Below, piece after piece: positions 8,087-17,630 of a DNA stretch of 51,775 nt; the first letter of the stretch is position 1, and each line of letters opens with the position of its first letter. The position numbers were made by a program, and so were the translations under genes. Where the stretch lies: assembly GCA_944393395.1 (NCBI GenBank), contig CALYAB010000003.1, positions 1-51,775 of the forward strand, written 5' to 3'. This DNA comes from an uncultured Clostridia bacterium. Lineage in GTDB: Bacteria > Bacillota > Clostridia > TANB77 > CAG-508. The notes below the pieces were generated by a model that searched no databases, had not been told where the DNA came from, and saw only the letters and a program-made list of their open reading frames with translations.

Positions 8087-8680
8087 TTAATCTTTTACAT
8101 AACTCTTTATATCTCTCATATAATCTATTCCAGAAAAAATTGTTGCTATTGTCTGTACTATCATCATTAATGTAACTACAGTATTTAACACAAAATCTCC
8201 TCCTTGTAGATTTCCTGAAAAACATTCTCCAAATGCATGTAAATCTAAGAAAGCTAAAATTATTGCTATCATTTGAGTTACTGTTTTCAATTTTCCCCAT
8301 TTTGATGCTGCAATAACTTTTCCACCTTGTTCTACTGCTATTAATCTATAACCTGAAACCAAAAATTCTCTTGCCAATACTATAATTGGAATCCATGCTG
8401 GCAATTTATTCATTTCTACCAACATAAGCATTGCTGCTAATACCAATATTTTATCTGCTAGTGGGTCTAAAAATTTTCCAAAAGCTGTTACTTGATTTTT
8501 ACTCCTAGCAATATATCCATCTAATTTATCAGTTATTGAAGCCAACACAAACACTAAATCAATCAATAAATATGATATTGGTATTCCCCATAAATCTCCC
8601 TCTATTCCTATAAATGGTATTATTACCATTATTGGTACTAATATTATTCTAAATACAGTTAACTTATTTGGTAGATTCAT
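8087..8680 (-). CDS. pgsA: CDP-diacylglycerol--glycerol-3-phosphate 3-phosphatidyltransferase
   Basis: Integral-membrane enzyme that makes phosphatidylglycerol phosphate, the first committed step to phosphatidylglycerol and cardiolipin. 197 residues with several membrane helices. The CDP-alcohol phosphotransferase motif is complete: D-K-L-D-G-Y-I-A-R, eight residues, G, then LDPLADK (about 52-77), supplying the four metal-binding Asp residues. It starts with [12 protein letters not shown], typical of the family. It lies between the CtpA-type protease gene and greA on the minus strand. AGGAGAGGATG overlaps the start region. Confidence 0.95.
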   Translation of the reverse strand: MNLPNKLTVFRIILVPIMVIIPFIGIEGDLWGIPISYLLIDLVFVLASITDKLDGYIARSKNQVTAFGKFLDPLADKILVLAAMLMLVEMNKLPAWIPIIVLAREFLVSGYRLIAVEQGGKVIAASKWGKLKTVTQMIAIILAFLDLHAFGECFSGNLQGGDFVLNTVVTLMMIVQTIATIFSGIDYMRDIKSYVKD

Positions 8681-8719
8681 AAAACATCCTCTCCTTATTT
8701 TATTATAATTCAGTATATA

Positions 8720-8751
8720 TTGTCTCGAAGATTTATATCTCTTCGAGACAT
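8720..8751. repeat. Perfect hairpin between the ctpA-like gene and pgsA
   Basis: TGTCTCGAAGA and TCTTCGAGACA form an 11-bp stem around an 8-nt loop. Neither side has a T-run, so it looks like a processing or stability element rather than a terminator. Confidence 0.6.
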
Positions 8752-8768
8752 AGACCGAACATTAACTT

Positions 8769-9986
8769 TTATTTTAACATTTCTATTGCTTTTTGCAATT
8801 GTGTATCTTGAGCTCTATCAATATTATACGAATTATCAACTCCATCTGGCAATTCTACTGTCTCATCTGGCTCAATACCAACTTTATTTATCTCTGTTCT
8901 ATTTGGTGTTAAATATTTTTCAGTTGTTATTTTTAATCCACTACCATCTGGAAGAGTTAATATTTGTTGTATTACTCCTTTTCCATAAGTTTTTGTTCCT
9001 ACTGTTTTAGCCTTTCCTAAATCTTTTAAAGCTCCAGCCAATATTTCTGATGAACTAGCTGTACTTTCATTTGTTAATATGATAATTGGCATATTAATAA
9101 TCGGGTCATTTTCTGATTTTTCTACAGTTTCATTATTATCTTTATCTACTTCATAAAGTAATACTGAATCTTTGTCTGCAATGTAATCAGCTATTTGTAA
9201 AGCTTCATCAACAATTCCTCCACCATTATTTCTTAAATCTATAATTAATGAATTAATTCCTTGTGCTTGTAATTCTTCAAATTTTGTTTTAAATTCTTCT
9301 GCTGTATTTTCATCAAATGATGAAAATTCTATATATCCTATATTGTTTTCTAGAACTTCACCTTCAACTGGATTTACTACAATATTTTCCCTTGTTATTT
9401 CAAAGTCAAGAGTTTCTTCTCCTCTTAGTATTTGCAATTTAACAGTTGATCCTTCTTCTCCTTTTATTTTAGTTGCAATTGCTGTCATTTGATCAGCTGT
9501 ACATTCCTCTCCATTTACTGATATTATTAAATCTCCTGGTTTTATACCTGCTTTTTCTGCTGGACTATTTTTTATTGGAGCTAACACCATTATCCTATTT
9601 GATTCAGTATCTTGTACCATATATATTCCAATACCTACAAAATTTCCCATGGTATCTTCCAAGTAATCATCCATATCTTCTTTTGAAATATATTCTGTGT
9701 ATGGATCATTTAGCCCTTCAATATATCCTTTTATTGCACCTTCTTTTAGACTTTCTTCATCTACTTCACCTAAATAGTATTTATTTATTAATGATTTATA
9801 TGTTTCTAATGTTTGTGAAATATCTTGACTTCCATCAGATGTCATTAGTGTTAGATATTTATTTAAGCTATTTCCTTTCACAAAATATTGATAAAAACAT
9901 ATAGATGTAACCATAAAAGTAATAAATGCAGCTAATATAACTAACATTATGGTTCTATATATTCTATATTTTTTTTCTTTATCCAT
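8769..9986 (-). CDS. S41-family carboxyl-terminal processing protease (CtpA type)
   Basis: Membrane-anchored serine protease. 405 residues: N-terminal membrane helix (about 10-32); helical region; PDZ domain (about 90-180) with FVGIGIYM and AEKAGIKPGDLIISVNG; S41 catalytic domain with IIDLRNNGGG, the nucleophile Ser in NESTASSSE, and the Lys general base in GKAKTVGTKTYGKG. Family members cut proteins at or near their C-termini outside the membrane, often wall hydrolases or signalling proteins. It follows three M23 peptidase genes, which makes those proteins candidate substrates (inference). The open frame begins at 9995, but GAAAGGA is better spaced to the ATG at 9984-9986. Confidence 0.92.
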   Translation of the reverse strand: MDKEKKYRIYRTIMLVILAAFITFMVTSICFYQYFVKGNSLNKYLTLMTSDGSQDISQTLETYKSLINKYYLGEVDEESLKEGAIKGYIEGLNDPYTEYISKEDMDDYLEDTMGNFVGIGIYMVQDTESNRIMVLAPIKNSPAEKAGIKPGDLIISVNGEECTADQMTAIATKIKGEEGSTVKLQILRGEETLDFEITRENIVVNPVEGEVLENNIGYIEFSSFDENTAEEFKTKFEELQAQGINSLIIDLRNNGGGIVDEALQIADYIADKDSVLLYEVDKDNNETVEKSENDPIINMPIIILTNESTASSSEILAGALKDLGKAKTVGTKTYGKGVIQQILTLPDGSGLKITTEKYLTPNRTEINKVGIEPDETVELPDGVDNSYNIDRAQDTQLQKAIEMLK

Positions 9987-10065
9987 CTGTTTCATTCCTT
10001 TCGCTTTATAATATTATTTACAATTAATATAATTATATTTCACAATTTATCGTCTATTACAGATA

Positions 10066-10136
10066 ATTGGAACGTCACCAAAACGTCCCAACATTATCGT
10101 TATTGAATAGGAAAATCAAGTTTTCATATTCAACAA
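10066..10136. repeat. Intergenic hairpins, including a member of the GAATAGGAAAA hairpin family
   Basis: A small hairpin from GGAACGT...ACGTCCC (about 10069-10090) is followed by TTGAATAGGAAAA (10103-10115) pairing imperfectly with TTTTCATATTCAA (10121-10133). The second one shares its arms and loop with hairpins at 7412-7445 and 47924-47957. It lies between the last M23 gene and the protease gene. Confidence 0.55.
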
Positions 10137-10162
10137 TAATTTCTATAATTTTCAAATATGAA

Positions 10163-11410
10163 CTATGGTAAATAATTTACTGGATTAACTCTGTTATTAT
10201 ATAATCCTGGGCTTGTTCTTACTTCAAAATGTAAGTGTGGTCCTGATGAATTTCCTGTACTTCCTACATTCATTATTTGTTGACCTTGTGAAACATATTG
10301 TCCTTCAGACACTCTTATAGAACCTGCCTGTCCATGGGCATATAATGTATATAAACCATTATAATGAGCTATTAATATATAATTTCCATAACTATAATTT
10401 AACGCTTTTGCTGTTACTACATATCCATCGGCTACTGCATATACTGGTTGTCCATTTATTCCACCTGATCCAAAGTCAACAGCGCCATGATATTGTCCAC
10501 TTGAATAATACATATATGTAGTTATCCTAGTGTATCCACTTGGTACTGGATATATAAATCCTGATGAACTTACAGCTCCTCCACCTGTTGAAGTACCTCC
10601 TGAAGAAGATGATGATGAACCACCACTTGAAGAACTTCCTGATGATGATGGCCTTTGTTGCTGTAATTTCTTTTGAATTTCTGCTTGTTTTTGTTTTATT
10701 TCAGCATCTATTGATTTATTAGCTTCTTCTAATTCATCTATTTGTTGTTGTAAATCTTGTTCTTGAGAAGATAATTGTGCTACATATGTATCTTTCTCTG
10801 CTTTTGCATTTTGTAATTGAGTAGACATACTTTCTTTTTCAGCTTTTGATGAATCTAATTCTTGTTTACTTGTTTCTAATGTTGTTTTTGCTTCTTCAAT
10901 TTCTTTCTTTTCATCTTCTATTTTTTTCATTAAATTCATATCAGCTTCTGCAATTTCTGATACTAAATAATAGTTTGATATCAAATCTGTTAAACTTTCA
11001 GAAGAAAGTAATACATCTAAAAATGAAGTTTCTCCTGCTTCATATGTTGCTACTAGTCTTTTTTGCAATAATTCTTGTTGTTGATCATAATTTTCCTGTT
11101 TTTCATTTATCTTGTTTTCTGCATCTGCTATTTGGTTATTTAAATCTGATATTTTTGTATCTAAATCGTTAATTTGATTTTCATAATCTGATATTTGATT
11201 TTGTAATTCTTCTACTTGTTGTAAAGTTTCACTTTTCTCCTGTGTTACTTCTTCTTTTTGATTTTCTGCATCTTTTAATTTATCTTCATTTGAAGATTGT
11301 TGCTTTTGTAAGTCTGTTATTTCATTTGCATACACCATGAAAGTACTATAATGCAATATCAAAATTGCAATTATTAATCCCACTAGTATCTTTAAAAATG
11401 TCTTTTTCAT
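10163..11410 (-). CDS. EnvC/PcsB-like M23 peptidase, third tandem copy
   Basis: Secreted peptidoglycan hydrolase candidate of 415 residues. Signal peptide or anchor (about 1-28); long coiled coil (about 32-245) rich in Gln, Glu and Lys; a Ser/Gly-rich linker (about 252-280); and a C-terminal M23 (LytM) domain. Zinc ligands are present: the His and Asp of QYHGAVDFG and the last motif GPHLHFEVR. Unlike E. coli EnvC, which has lost the ligands, this copy looks catalytically competent. It starts 18 bp after the second copy in the ftsEX block. Coiled coil plus M23 next to ftsEX is the layout of FtsEX-controlled division hydrolases. Confidence 0.9.
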   Translation of the reverse strand: MKKTFLKILVGLIIAILILHYSTFMVYANEITDLQKQQSSNEDKLKDAENQKEEVTQEKSETLQQVEELQNQISDYENQINDLDTKISDLNNQIADAENKINEKQENYDQQQELLQKRLVATYEAGETSFLDVLLSSESLTDLISNYYLVSEIAEADMNLMKKIEDEKKEIEEAKTTLETSKQELDSSKAEKESMSTQLQNAKAEKDTYVAQLSSQEQDLQQQIDELEEANKSIDAEIKQKQAEIQKKLQQQRPSSSGSSSSGGSSSSSSGGTSTGGGAVSSSGFIYPVPSGYTRITTYMYYSSGQYHGAVDFGSGGINGQPVYAVADGYVVTAKALNYSYGNYILIAHYNGLYTLYAHGQAGSIRVSEGQYVSQGQQIMNVGSTGNSSGPHLHFEVRTSPGLYNNRVNPVNYLP

Positions 11411-11428
11411 ATGTTTCCCTCCTTATTA

Positions 11429-12598
11429 TTAAGGTAAATATGGTGCCGGATTTACTGGTGTTCCATTTACTCTTACCTCAAAATGTAAATGATATCCTGT
11501 TGAATTTCCTGTTGTTCCTACACTCATGATTTGTTGTCCCTGGCTGACTGTTTGTCCAGCACTAACTAATCTAGATCCTGGTGCTCCATGTGCATATAAT
11601 GTCATTGTTCCATCATGGTGATTGATAACTATGTATTCTCCATAACTTCTATAACTTCCATTTGAATATTTTAATGCTGTTGAAGTTACAACTGTTCCTG
11701 TTTTTGCAGCTAATACTGGTTTTCCTGCTATTCCTGAACCTGTAAAGTCAACTCCTGTATGTCCACTATATCCCATCCAACCACATGTAATTCCATATCC
11801 AACTATTGGCCTTATATATCCACTTGAACTTGGATTGTTAGAAATATTTGAAGTATTATAACTTGCTGATTCTTTTTTTGCTATTGCAGCTAGCTGTGCT
11901 TGTATATCTCTTTTATCTTGTTCAAATTGTTCTAGTTCTGCTTGTGTATTTTTTTCATCTTCATTTAATTGTTCAACATAACTATCTTTTTCAGCTTTAG
12001 CATTTTGTAATTCTGTTGTTTTTTGCTGTTTTTCTGCTCTAGTATTATCCAAATCTTGTTTACTTGTTTCTAATGTTTGTTTTGCTTGTTCTAATTCTTC
12101 TTGCTCTTTTTTTATCTTTTCCATTAATTGCATATCACTTTCATTTATTTCAGATATTAAATAATAATTAGATATTAAATCTGTTAAGCTATCTGAAGAA
12201 AGTAATACATCTAAATAAGAAGTTTCACCAGCTTCATAAGTTGCTACTAATCTTTTTTCTAATAATTCTTGTTGATTATCATAATCGTCTTGTTTTTCAT
12301 CTACTTTATTTTGTGCTTCTTCTATTTGAGAGTTTATATCTGATATTTTATTGTTTAATTCATCTATTTCTGATTGATATGATGAAATCTGTGTTATTAA
12401 TTCTTCCACTTGCTGTAAAGTTTCTGACTTTTCCGCATTTATATTTTCTAATTCTTCTTTAGCCTCTTGTATTTTTTGGTCTGTTTCACTACTACTAGCA
12501 TTTAATTCTGATTTTGTTGCTGCTATTACAACATTATATTGTAACATAATAATTACTATAATTAATACTCCTAATATTTTGAGACCAATTTTTTTCAT
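11429..12598 (-). CDS. EnvC/PcsB-like M23 peptidase, second tandem copy
   Basis: 389 residues: signal segment (about 1-27), coiled coil (about 30-250) and M23 domain (about 265-389) with GHTGVDF and GYHLHFEVR as metal-site motifs. It is the closest relative of the third copy: both share the stretch RLVATYEAGETSFLDVLLSS, with one change, and a similar YCGWM/TTYMYY-type entry to the M23 domain. That points to recent duplication. The Ser/Gly linker is much shorter than in the third copy. It sits 64 bp after the first copy and 18 bp before the third. An active zinc endopeptidase or amidase activator role at the septum is inferred. Confidence 0.9.
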   Translation of the reverse strand: MKKIGLKILGVLIIVIIMLQYNVVIAATKSELNASSSETDQKIQEAKEELENINAEKSETLQQVEELITQISSYQSEIDELNNKISDINSQIEEAQNKVDEKQDDYDNQQELLEKRLVATYEAGETSYLDVLLSSDSLTDLISNYYLISEINESDMQLMEKIKKEQEELEQAKQTLETSKQDLDNTRAEKQQKTTELQNAKAEKDSYVEQLNEDEKNTQAELEQFEQDKRDIQAQLAAIAKKESASYNTSNISNNPSSSGYIRPIVGYGITCGWMGYSGHTGVDFTGSGIAGKPVLAAKTGTVVTSTALKYSNGSYRSYGEYIVINHHDGTMTLYAHGAPGSRLVSAGQTVSQGQQIMSVGTTGNSTGYHLHFEVRVNGTPVNPAPYLP

Positions 12599-12662
12599 TT
12601 TTATTTCTCTCCCTTTTCTCTTTTTTAGATAATGTTTTTTACATCACCCTTTTATTTGTACT

Positions 12663-13865
12663 TTATTGTGTTGTATTTGTATCTTCTGTTCCTTCATCTT
12701 TATTTTGTGATTCAGGAATTACTCCATTTGTTATATACTCAATTGGATTGGTTACTACACCATTTATTCTAACTTCAAAATGTGCATGTGGTCCTGTTGA
12801 ATATCCTGTTGAACCAACCTTTAGTATAGGGTCATTTCTTTTTACTGTCTGTCCTACTGTTACTAATATTTCTGAGCCATGTGCATATAATGTCGAAATT
12901 CCTCCGCCATGGTCTATAATTACCATATTTCCATATGCTGTATTATATTCTGCTTTTGTGACAATTCCGTCATTTGCAGCTACAAAGTTCGCACCTATTG
13001 GCGCACTTATGTCTACACCTGTATGCAATTTATATTGTCCTGTAATTGGATGTACTCTCATTCCATAATTAGAGGTAATTTTGGTATATCCTGGTACTGG
13101 CCAAGCAAGCACTCCTCCTATATATTCTGTATCTAGACCTTGTTTTGCAAGTTCTAAAATTTGATCATTTATTGCATCATATTGTTGAGTTATTTCATCT
13201 ATTTGTGCTTGTTTTGCTTTTTCCTCCTCTGATAACCTTGATACATAATTTTCTCTTAGAGTTTTTGTATTTTGTAGTACTGTTGATGTTTTAGTTTGTG
13301 TTTGCAATGCTGTAGCTAGTGATTCTTGATTTTTTTCTAATTTTTGTTTTGATAATTCTATTTCCTTTTTTTCTGCTTCTACCTCATTTAACAATTCTTT
13401 ATCAAGAGATGTTATTTCGCTAATCAAATAATAATTTGATAAAAACTCTGAAAGATCACTTGATTTTAAAAGTACATCTATATAGTTTGTATCACCAGAT
13501 TCATAAATTGCAACAAGTCTTTTTTCCATTATCGTTTTTTGCTTTTCATAATTTTTTTCTGCCACATCTAGCTTAGACTGAATTTCAGAAATCTCTGCCT
13601 GTAATTTTCCTATTTTTTCATCTAACTCTGAAATTTGATCTTCTGAAGTCTTTATTTTTTCATCAAGTTTTTCTATTTGTTGTAAATTTTCTGATAATTG
13701 ACTTTGTACTTCTTCTAATTCTTCATTAGATTCAGTAAGTTGATTTTGTAAATCTTGTTGCTGGTTTTGCAAATCTGTTAAACTATTGTCATCTTCTGCA
13801 TATACTATTGTTATATATGTACAAGTAATTATAAAAGCTAAAACAATACATAAAATTTTACGCAT
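12663..13865 (-). CDS. EnvC/PcsB-like M23 peptidase, ftsX-linked first copy
   Basis: 400 residues: signal peptide ending near residue 23; coiled coil (about 25-235); and an M23 domain with the fuller signature NYGMRVHPITG, HTGVDI and GPHAHFEVR, so all zinc ligands are seen. A short polar tail follows the domain (about 380-400). It begins only 11 bp after ftsX and is surely cotranscribed with ftsEX. FtsEX uses ATP hydrolysis to open a coiled-coil partner, PcsB in streptococci and EnvC in E. coli, and the first copy is the best candidate for that partner. It is more diverged from the other two copies than they are from each other. Confidence 0.92.
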   Translation of the reverse strand: MRKILCIVLAFIITCTYITIVYAEDDNSLTDLQNQQQDLQNQLTESNEELEEVQSQLSENLQQIEKLDEKIKTSEDQISELDEKIGKLQAEISEIQSKLDVAEKNYEKQKTIMEKRLVAIYESGDTNYIDVLLKSSDLSEFLSNYYLISEITSLDKELLNEVEAEKKEIELSKQKLEKNQESLATALQTQTKTSTVLQNTKTLRENYVSRLSEEEKAKQAQIDEITQQYDAINDQILELAKQGLDTEYIGGVLAWPVPGYTKITSNYGMRVHPITGQYKLHTGVDISAPIGANFVAANDGIVTKAEYNTAYGNMVIIDHGGGISTLYAHGSEILVTVGQTVKRNDPILKVGSTGYSTGPHAHFEVRINGVVTNPIEYITNGVIPESQNKDEGTEDTNTTQ

Positions 13866-13876
13866 GCTCTACTCCT

Positions 13877-14785
13877 TTATACTTTTAAATATTTTCTCAT
13901 AGAAATAATACTTCCTAATGCTCCTATTCCTATACCTAGTAACATATATACAAATATTATTGAACTAAACATATCTGAGAATCCTACTAAAGTAACTCCC
14001 ACCATTTTCATAAATTGAGAATTCACCATTTGTTCTGCTATAAAATTATATGCTATAGCTACTAATACTATTGAAATCGCACTTGATATTATTCCTATAA
14101 TCATACCTTCTACAATAAAAGGCCATCTTATAAACCCATTTGTAGCACCAACATATTTCATAATTGATATTTCTTTTCTTCTGGCATGTACAGTTAATTT
14201 TATAGTATTTGCAATAATAAATATAGAAATTACTATTAATAATACTAAAATTACACCTGTAACTATCTTTATACCATTAGCTAAATTGATTAATGTTGAT
14301 ACTGTTTCATCTGAACTTGTTATCTTTTTTACATTTTCTAATTTTGATATTTCATCTTGAACTTGTCCACTTAAGTTTAAATCTGTTAAAGTTACAACAT
14401 ATGAAGCAGTAAAAATATTGTTCTCTCCTTCATATCCATCTAGTAATTCTTCATTGTCTGAAAATTTTTCTTTCATTTGATCTAAAGCTGCTTCTTTTGA
14501 TTTGTACTCGATTGTATTTACTCCATTTATTTTTTTTATTTCTTCACCTAATTGTTGTACTTGTTCGTCTGTTGCTTCTTCTGTAGCAAAAACTTGTATT
14601 CCTTGAGCATCCTCTACTTCTCTTACAAAATGATTTATGTTTTCACCTAATATTAAGAAAACTCCAAATATAATCATTGTTGCACACATTATCATTAATG
14701 ATGCACCTGTAGACTTTTTATTTTTAAATACATTACTAAATCCTTCTCCAATTAAATAACCTAATATATTATATCTCACAATCAT
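13877..14785 (-). CDS. ftsX: Cell division protein FtsX
   Basis: Membrane subunit of the FtsEX complex, which passes ATP-driven motion to extracellular wall hydrolases during division. About 302 residues. First membrane helix near 25-50; an extracellular domain (about 50-170) that contacts the hydrolase partner; then three helices in the FtsX/MacB-like permease domain with the motif ARRKEISIMKYVGAT. The frame opens with GTG at 14791, but AAAAAGGTGG points to the ATG at 14783-14785. The gene overlaps the end of ftsE, indicating translational coupling. Confidence 0.95.
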   Translation of the reverse strand: MIVRYNILGYLIGEGFSNVFKNKKSTGASLMIMCATMIIFGVFLILGENINHFVREVEDAQGIQVFATEEATDEQVQQLGEEIKKINGVNTIEYKSKEAALDQMKEKFSDNEELLDGYEGENNIFTASYVVTLTDLNLSGQVQDEISKLENVKKITSSDETVSTLINLANGIKIVTGVILVLLIVISIFIIANTIKLTVHARRKEISIMKYVGATNGFIRWPFIVEGMIIGIISSAISIVLVAIAYNFIAEQMVNSQFMKMVGVTLVGFSDMFSSIIFVYMLLGIGIGALGSIISMRKYLKV

Positions 14786-15455
14786 ACCCACCTTTTTTAT
14801 CGTCTCTTATTATTTCACCTTTTCTAATATGAATTACTCTTTTTTTCATTTTGTCTACAATATCTTTAGCATGTGTTGCAACTACAACTGTTGTTCCTCT
14901 CATATTAATATCATTTAATAATGTCATAATATCCCAAGCTGTATCTGGATCCAAGTTTCCTGTTGGCTCATCTGCTATTAACATTGATGGATTATTTACT
15001 AATGCTCTTGCAAGTGCTACTCTTTGTTGTTCTCCTCCTGATAATTCATTTGGATACATTTTTGCTTTTCCACTTAATCCAACTAATGATAAAACCATTG
15101 GTACTTGTCTTCTTATATGTCTTGGTGTTGCTCTTACAATATACATAGCATAAGCTACATTATCATATACAGTTTTGTCTGGTAAAAGTCTGAAATCTTG
15201 AAATACAACTCCCATACTTCTTCTTAAATATGGAATTCTATTTGGTTTTAAAAATGTAGTATCTTTTCCATTAATAATAATGTTTCCTGATGTTGGTTCC
15301 TCTTCTTTTAGAATTAATTTTATTAATGTAGATTTTCCACTTCCTGAAGAACCAACTAAAAAAGCAAATTCTCCCTTGTCTATTCTAAAATTGGCATTTT
15401 TTATTGCTCTAGTTCCTGTTCCATATGTTTTTGTAACATTTCTAAATTCAATCAT
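14769..15455 (-). CDS. ftsE: Cell division ATP-binding protein FtsE
   Basis: Cytoplasmic ABC ATPase paired with FtsX. 228 residues, the normal size. Walker A is GSSGSGKSTLIKL (about 36), the ABC signature is LSGGEQQRVALARAL (about 138), Walker B is MLIADEPTGNLD (about 160), and the switch His is in VVVATH. It starts MIEFRNVTKTYGTG, typical of FtsE. It heads the division operon ftsE-ftsX-M23 (three copies). Upstream lies a convergent-free gap with a weak hairpin after the transketolase gene. Confidence 0.96.
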   Translation of the reverse strand: MIEFRNVTKTYGTGTRAIKNANFRIDKGEFAFLVGSSGSGKSTLIKLILKEEEPTSGNIIINGKDTTFLKPNRIPYLRRSMGVVFQDFRLLPDKTVYDNVAYAMYIVRATPRHIRRQVPMVLSLVGLSGKAKMYPNELSGGEQQRVALARALVNNPSMLIADEPTGNLDPDTAWDIMTLLNDINMRGTTVVVATHAKDIVDKMKKRVIHIRKGEIIRDDKKGGYDCEI

Positions 15456-15525
15456 CTTTTGCTCTCCTTATATGTTTTTTTGCATAATAACCTATTTTAT
15501 TTATTTTCCTATCTAATCATAACAA

Positions 15526-15582
15526 TAAACAACAAAATTTGCAATAGTTTTTATTTAAAAAATCTATTAATTTTGTTGTTTT
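15526..15582 (-). terminator. Possible terminator after the transketolase-half gene
   Basis: ACAACAAAATT and AATTTTGTTGT flank a further CAATAG/CTATTA pairing, forming a long stem. The T-rich tail is better on the plus side, so activity on the minus strand is only likely. Confidence 0.45.
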
Positions 15583-15647
15583 TTTATTTATTTATTCAGC
15601 TTTTCTCCGTTTTTCTCTATTTTAAAAAATTCACATAAAATTTACAA

Positions 15648-16583
15648 TTAACTACAAATATCTATTACTGATTGTACAATTTTCTCACTTGTTAATCCAA
15701 AGTATTCCATAAGTTCTACAGCATTTCCTGATTTTCCAAAAACATCATTTATTCCTAATCTAACTAATTTGCAAGGATACTCATCTGTCAAAACTTCTGA
15801 AATAGCACTACCTAATCCACCAATAATATTATGATCTTCAACAGAAATTAATCTTTTTGTTTCTTTTGCTGATTTAACAATCATTTCCTTATCAATTGGT
15901 TTTATTGTATGAACATCTACAACTCTTATATTTATTCCTCTATTAGCTAATATTTCTTTTGCCTTAATTGCCTCCGCTACAGTTACTCCTGTTGCAAATA
16001 TTGTAGCATCTGTTCCATCTCCTATTTGGATAGCTTTTCCTATTTCAAATTTTTGATTTTCTTCATATATAATCGGTGTAGCTAACCTTGCTAATCTTAA
16101 ATATACAGGACCATTTATCTTTGATATTTCTTTAACAGCCCATTTAGTTTCTATGTCATCACACACAGACATTACTGTCATATTAGGTAATGTTCTCATC
16201 AAAGATATATCTTCTATCATTTGATGGGTTGCACCATCTTCACCTACAGTTATTCCACTATGTGTCGCACATATTTTTACATTTAATTTTGGATAACAAA
16301 TACTTGAACGTATTTGATCATATGCTCTTCCAGCTGCAAATGCTGCAAATGTACTTACATAAGGAATTTTCCCACAAGTTGACATTCCTGCTGCAACTCC
16401 CATCATATTAGCTTCTGCTATTCCCATATCAAAAAATCTTTCTGGGAATTTTTTAGCAAATATATTTGTTTTGGTTGCACCTGCTAAATCAGCATCTAAC
16501 ACAACTATATTATTATTTTCTTCTCCCAATTTTTCCAAAGCTTCTCCATAACTTTGTCTTGTAGCTTTTTTCTCCTCTTTCAT
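15648..16583 (-). CDS. Transketolase C-terminal subunit, stand-alone
   Basis: About 311 residues matching the pyrimidine-binding (PYR) and C-terminal domains of transketolase: residues that follow VVLDADLAGATKT, ERFFDMGIAEANMMGVAAGM with the catalytic Glu of the PYR domain, GEDGATHQMIEDI, and the C-terminal VVDVHTIKPID and SVEDHNIIGGLGSA. In split transketolases this B subunit pairs with an N-terminal thiamine-diphosphate-binding A subunit usually encoded just upstream. Here the upstream neighbour is a ROK kinase and no A subunit is in the window. The apparent ATG at 16593 overlaps GGAGG, so the ATG at 16581-16583 is chosen. DXP-synthase-like alternatives are less likely at this length. Confidence 0.88.
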   Translation of the reverse strand: MKEEKKATRQSYGEALEKLGEENNNIVVLDADLAGATKTNIFAKKFPERFFDMGIAEANMMGVAAGMSTCGKIPYVSTFAAFAAGRAYDQIRSSICYPKLNVKICATHSGITVGEDGATHQMIEDISLMRTLPNMTVMSVCDDIETKWAVKEISKINGPVYLRLARLATPIIYEENQKFEIGKAIQIGDGTDATIFATGVTVAEAIKAKEILANRGINIRVVDVHTIKPIDKEMIVKSAKETKRLISVEDHNIIGGLGSAISEVLTDEYPCKLVRLGINDVFGKSGNAVELMEYFGLTSEKIVQSVIDICS

Positions 16584-16596
16584 AAAAACCTCCATT

Positions 16597-17499
16597 CTAC
16601 AGCGTTGCCCCTATAATACCTGCATCATTATTTAAAATTGCTGTTTGAATTATTATTTCTTTTCTATCATTAAACAATAAATTACCTTTTAAAATTCTTC
16701 TTTTTAATTTTTCTAAGAAAACCTCTTCATAAAAAACAAAACTTCCACCTATACCTATCGCCTCTGGTTCAAATATATTTACTAAATTTGATATTCCTAT
16801 ACTTAAATATTCAATATATTCATCTATAATTTTATTTATTTTACTATATTTTTCATTATTAGGATTATTTTTTCTTATAATATCCAACAATTCTTTACCA
16901 CTTGTTTTCTCATCTAGATTTAAGGCTTTTCTTAGATTATCTTTAAAAGCTTTCATTGAAGCATACTTTTCCCAACATCCTCTTTTTCCACAATTACATT
17001 CCTTACCATTTTTCTCAATTATTATATGCCCAAATTCACAACCAGGCAAATCACCTGTATCTAATAATTTATTATCAATTATTACAGCTCCTCCTATGCC
17101 AGTTCCTAAAGTTAAAAATACATTTCTATTAAATGACTTTAAAGTACCATATTTATTTTCAGCTATTGCTGCACATTTGGCATCATTTCTTATTTTTATT
17201 GGTATATCTATTTCTGTCTGAAGCCTTTCCGAAATTTTATAATTTTTCAATCCTAAATTTACTGATTTTATAACAACTCCATTTTTTACAGTTCCAGGAA
17301 TTGCAATTCCAACCTCTGAAATTTTATATTCGCTTATAAATAATTTTACTTTTTCAAATATATATTCTTCTATAGTTTTCTTTATATTGGCTTTTTCTGC
17401 TTTCATTATTCTTTTTTGCACTTTTTCTACTATTTTTCCTTTATTATCAACAACTCCAATAGCTATATGGCTACCGCCTAAATCGATGCCTATTTTCAT
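16597..17499 (-). CDS. ROK family sugar kinase (glucokinase type)
   Basis: 300 residues. N-terminal phosphate-binding motif IGIDLGGSHIAIGVVD; catalytic Asp region in IRNDAKCAA; LGTGIGGAVI; and the ROK zinc motif with H in CEFGHIII and cysteines in CNCGKRGCWEKYAS. Family members phosphorylate glucose, fructose or N-acetyl sugars, or act as repressors; there is no DNA-binding N-terminus here, so a kinase is favoured. It lies one base upstream of the transketolase-half reading frame, so the two are cotranscribed and may feed sugar phosphate into the pentose pathway (inference). The exact sugar is not determined. Confidence 0.9.
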   Translation of the reverse strand: MKIGIDLGGSHIAIGVVDNKGKIVEKVQKRIMKAEKANIKKTIEEYIFEKVKLFISEYKISEVGIAIPGTVKNGVVIKSVNLGLKNYKISERLQTEIDIPIKIRNDAKCAAIAENKYGTLKSFNRNVFLTLGTGIGGAVIIDNKLLDTGDLPGCEFGHIIIEKNGKECNCGKRGCWEKYASMKAFKDNLRKALNLDEKTSGKELLDIIRKNNPNNEKYSKINKIIDEYIEYLSIGISNLVNIFEPEAIGIGGSFVFYEEVFLEKLKRRILKGNLLFNDRKEIIIQTAILNNDAGIIGATL

Positions 17500-17630
17500 T
17501 ATTGTTCACCACTTTCTATTTTTTTATTATTTTCGCTTTCATTATATCATACGCTATTTAAAAAATCATCATTTTATAATAAATTATTCTAAAGATGTTG
17601 ATATATCATTTTATAAGCTGTGAGCTACAA

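Noticed and set aside
8076-8300. 74-codon frame antisense in phase to the end of pgsA
   Set aside because: It overlaps pgsA on the same strand in another frame, is composed of Asn/Arg/Ser noise, and pgsA is unambiguous.
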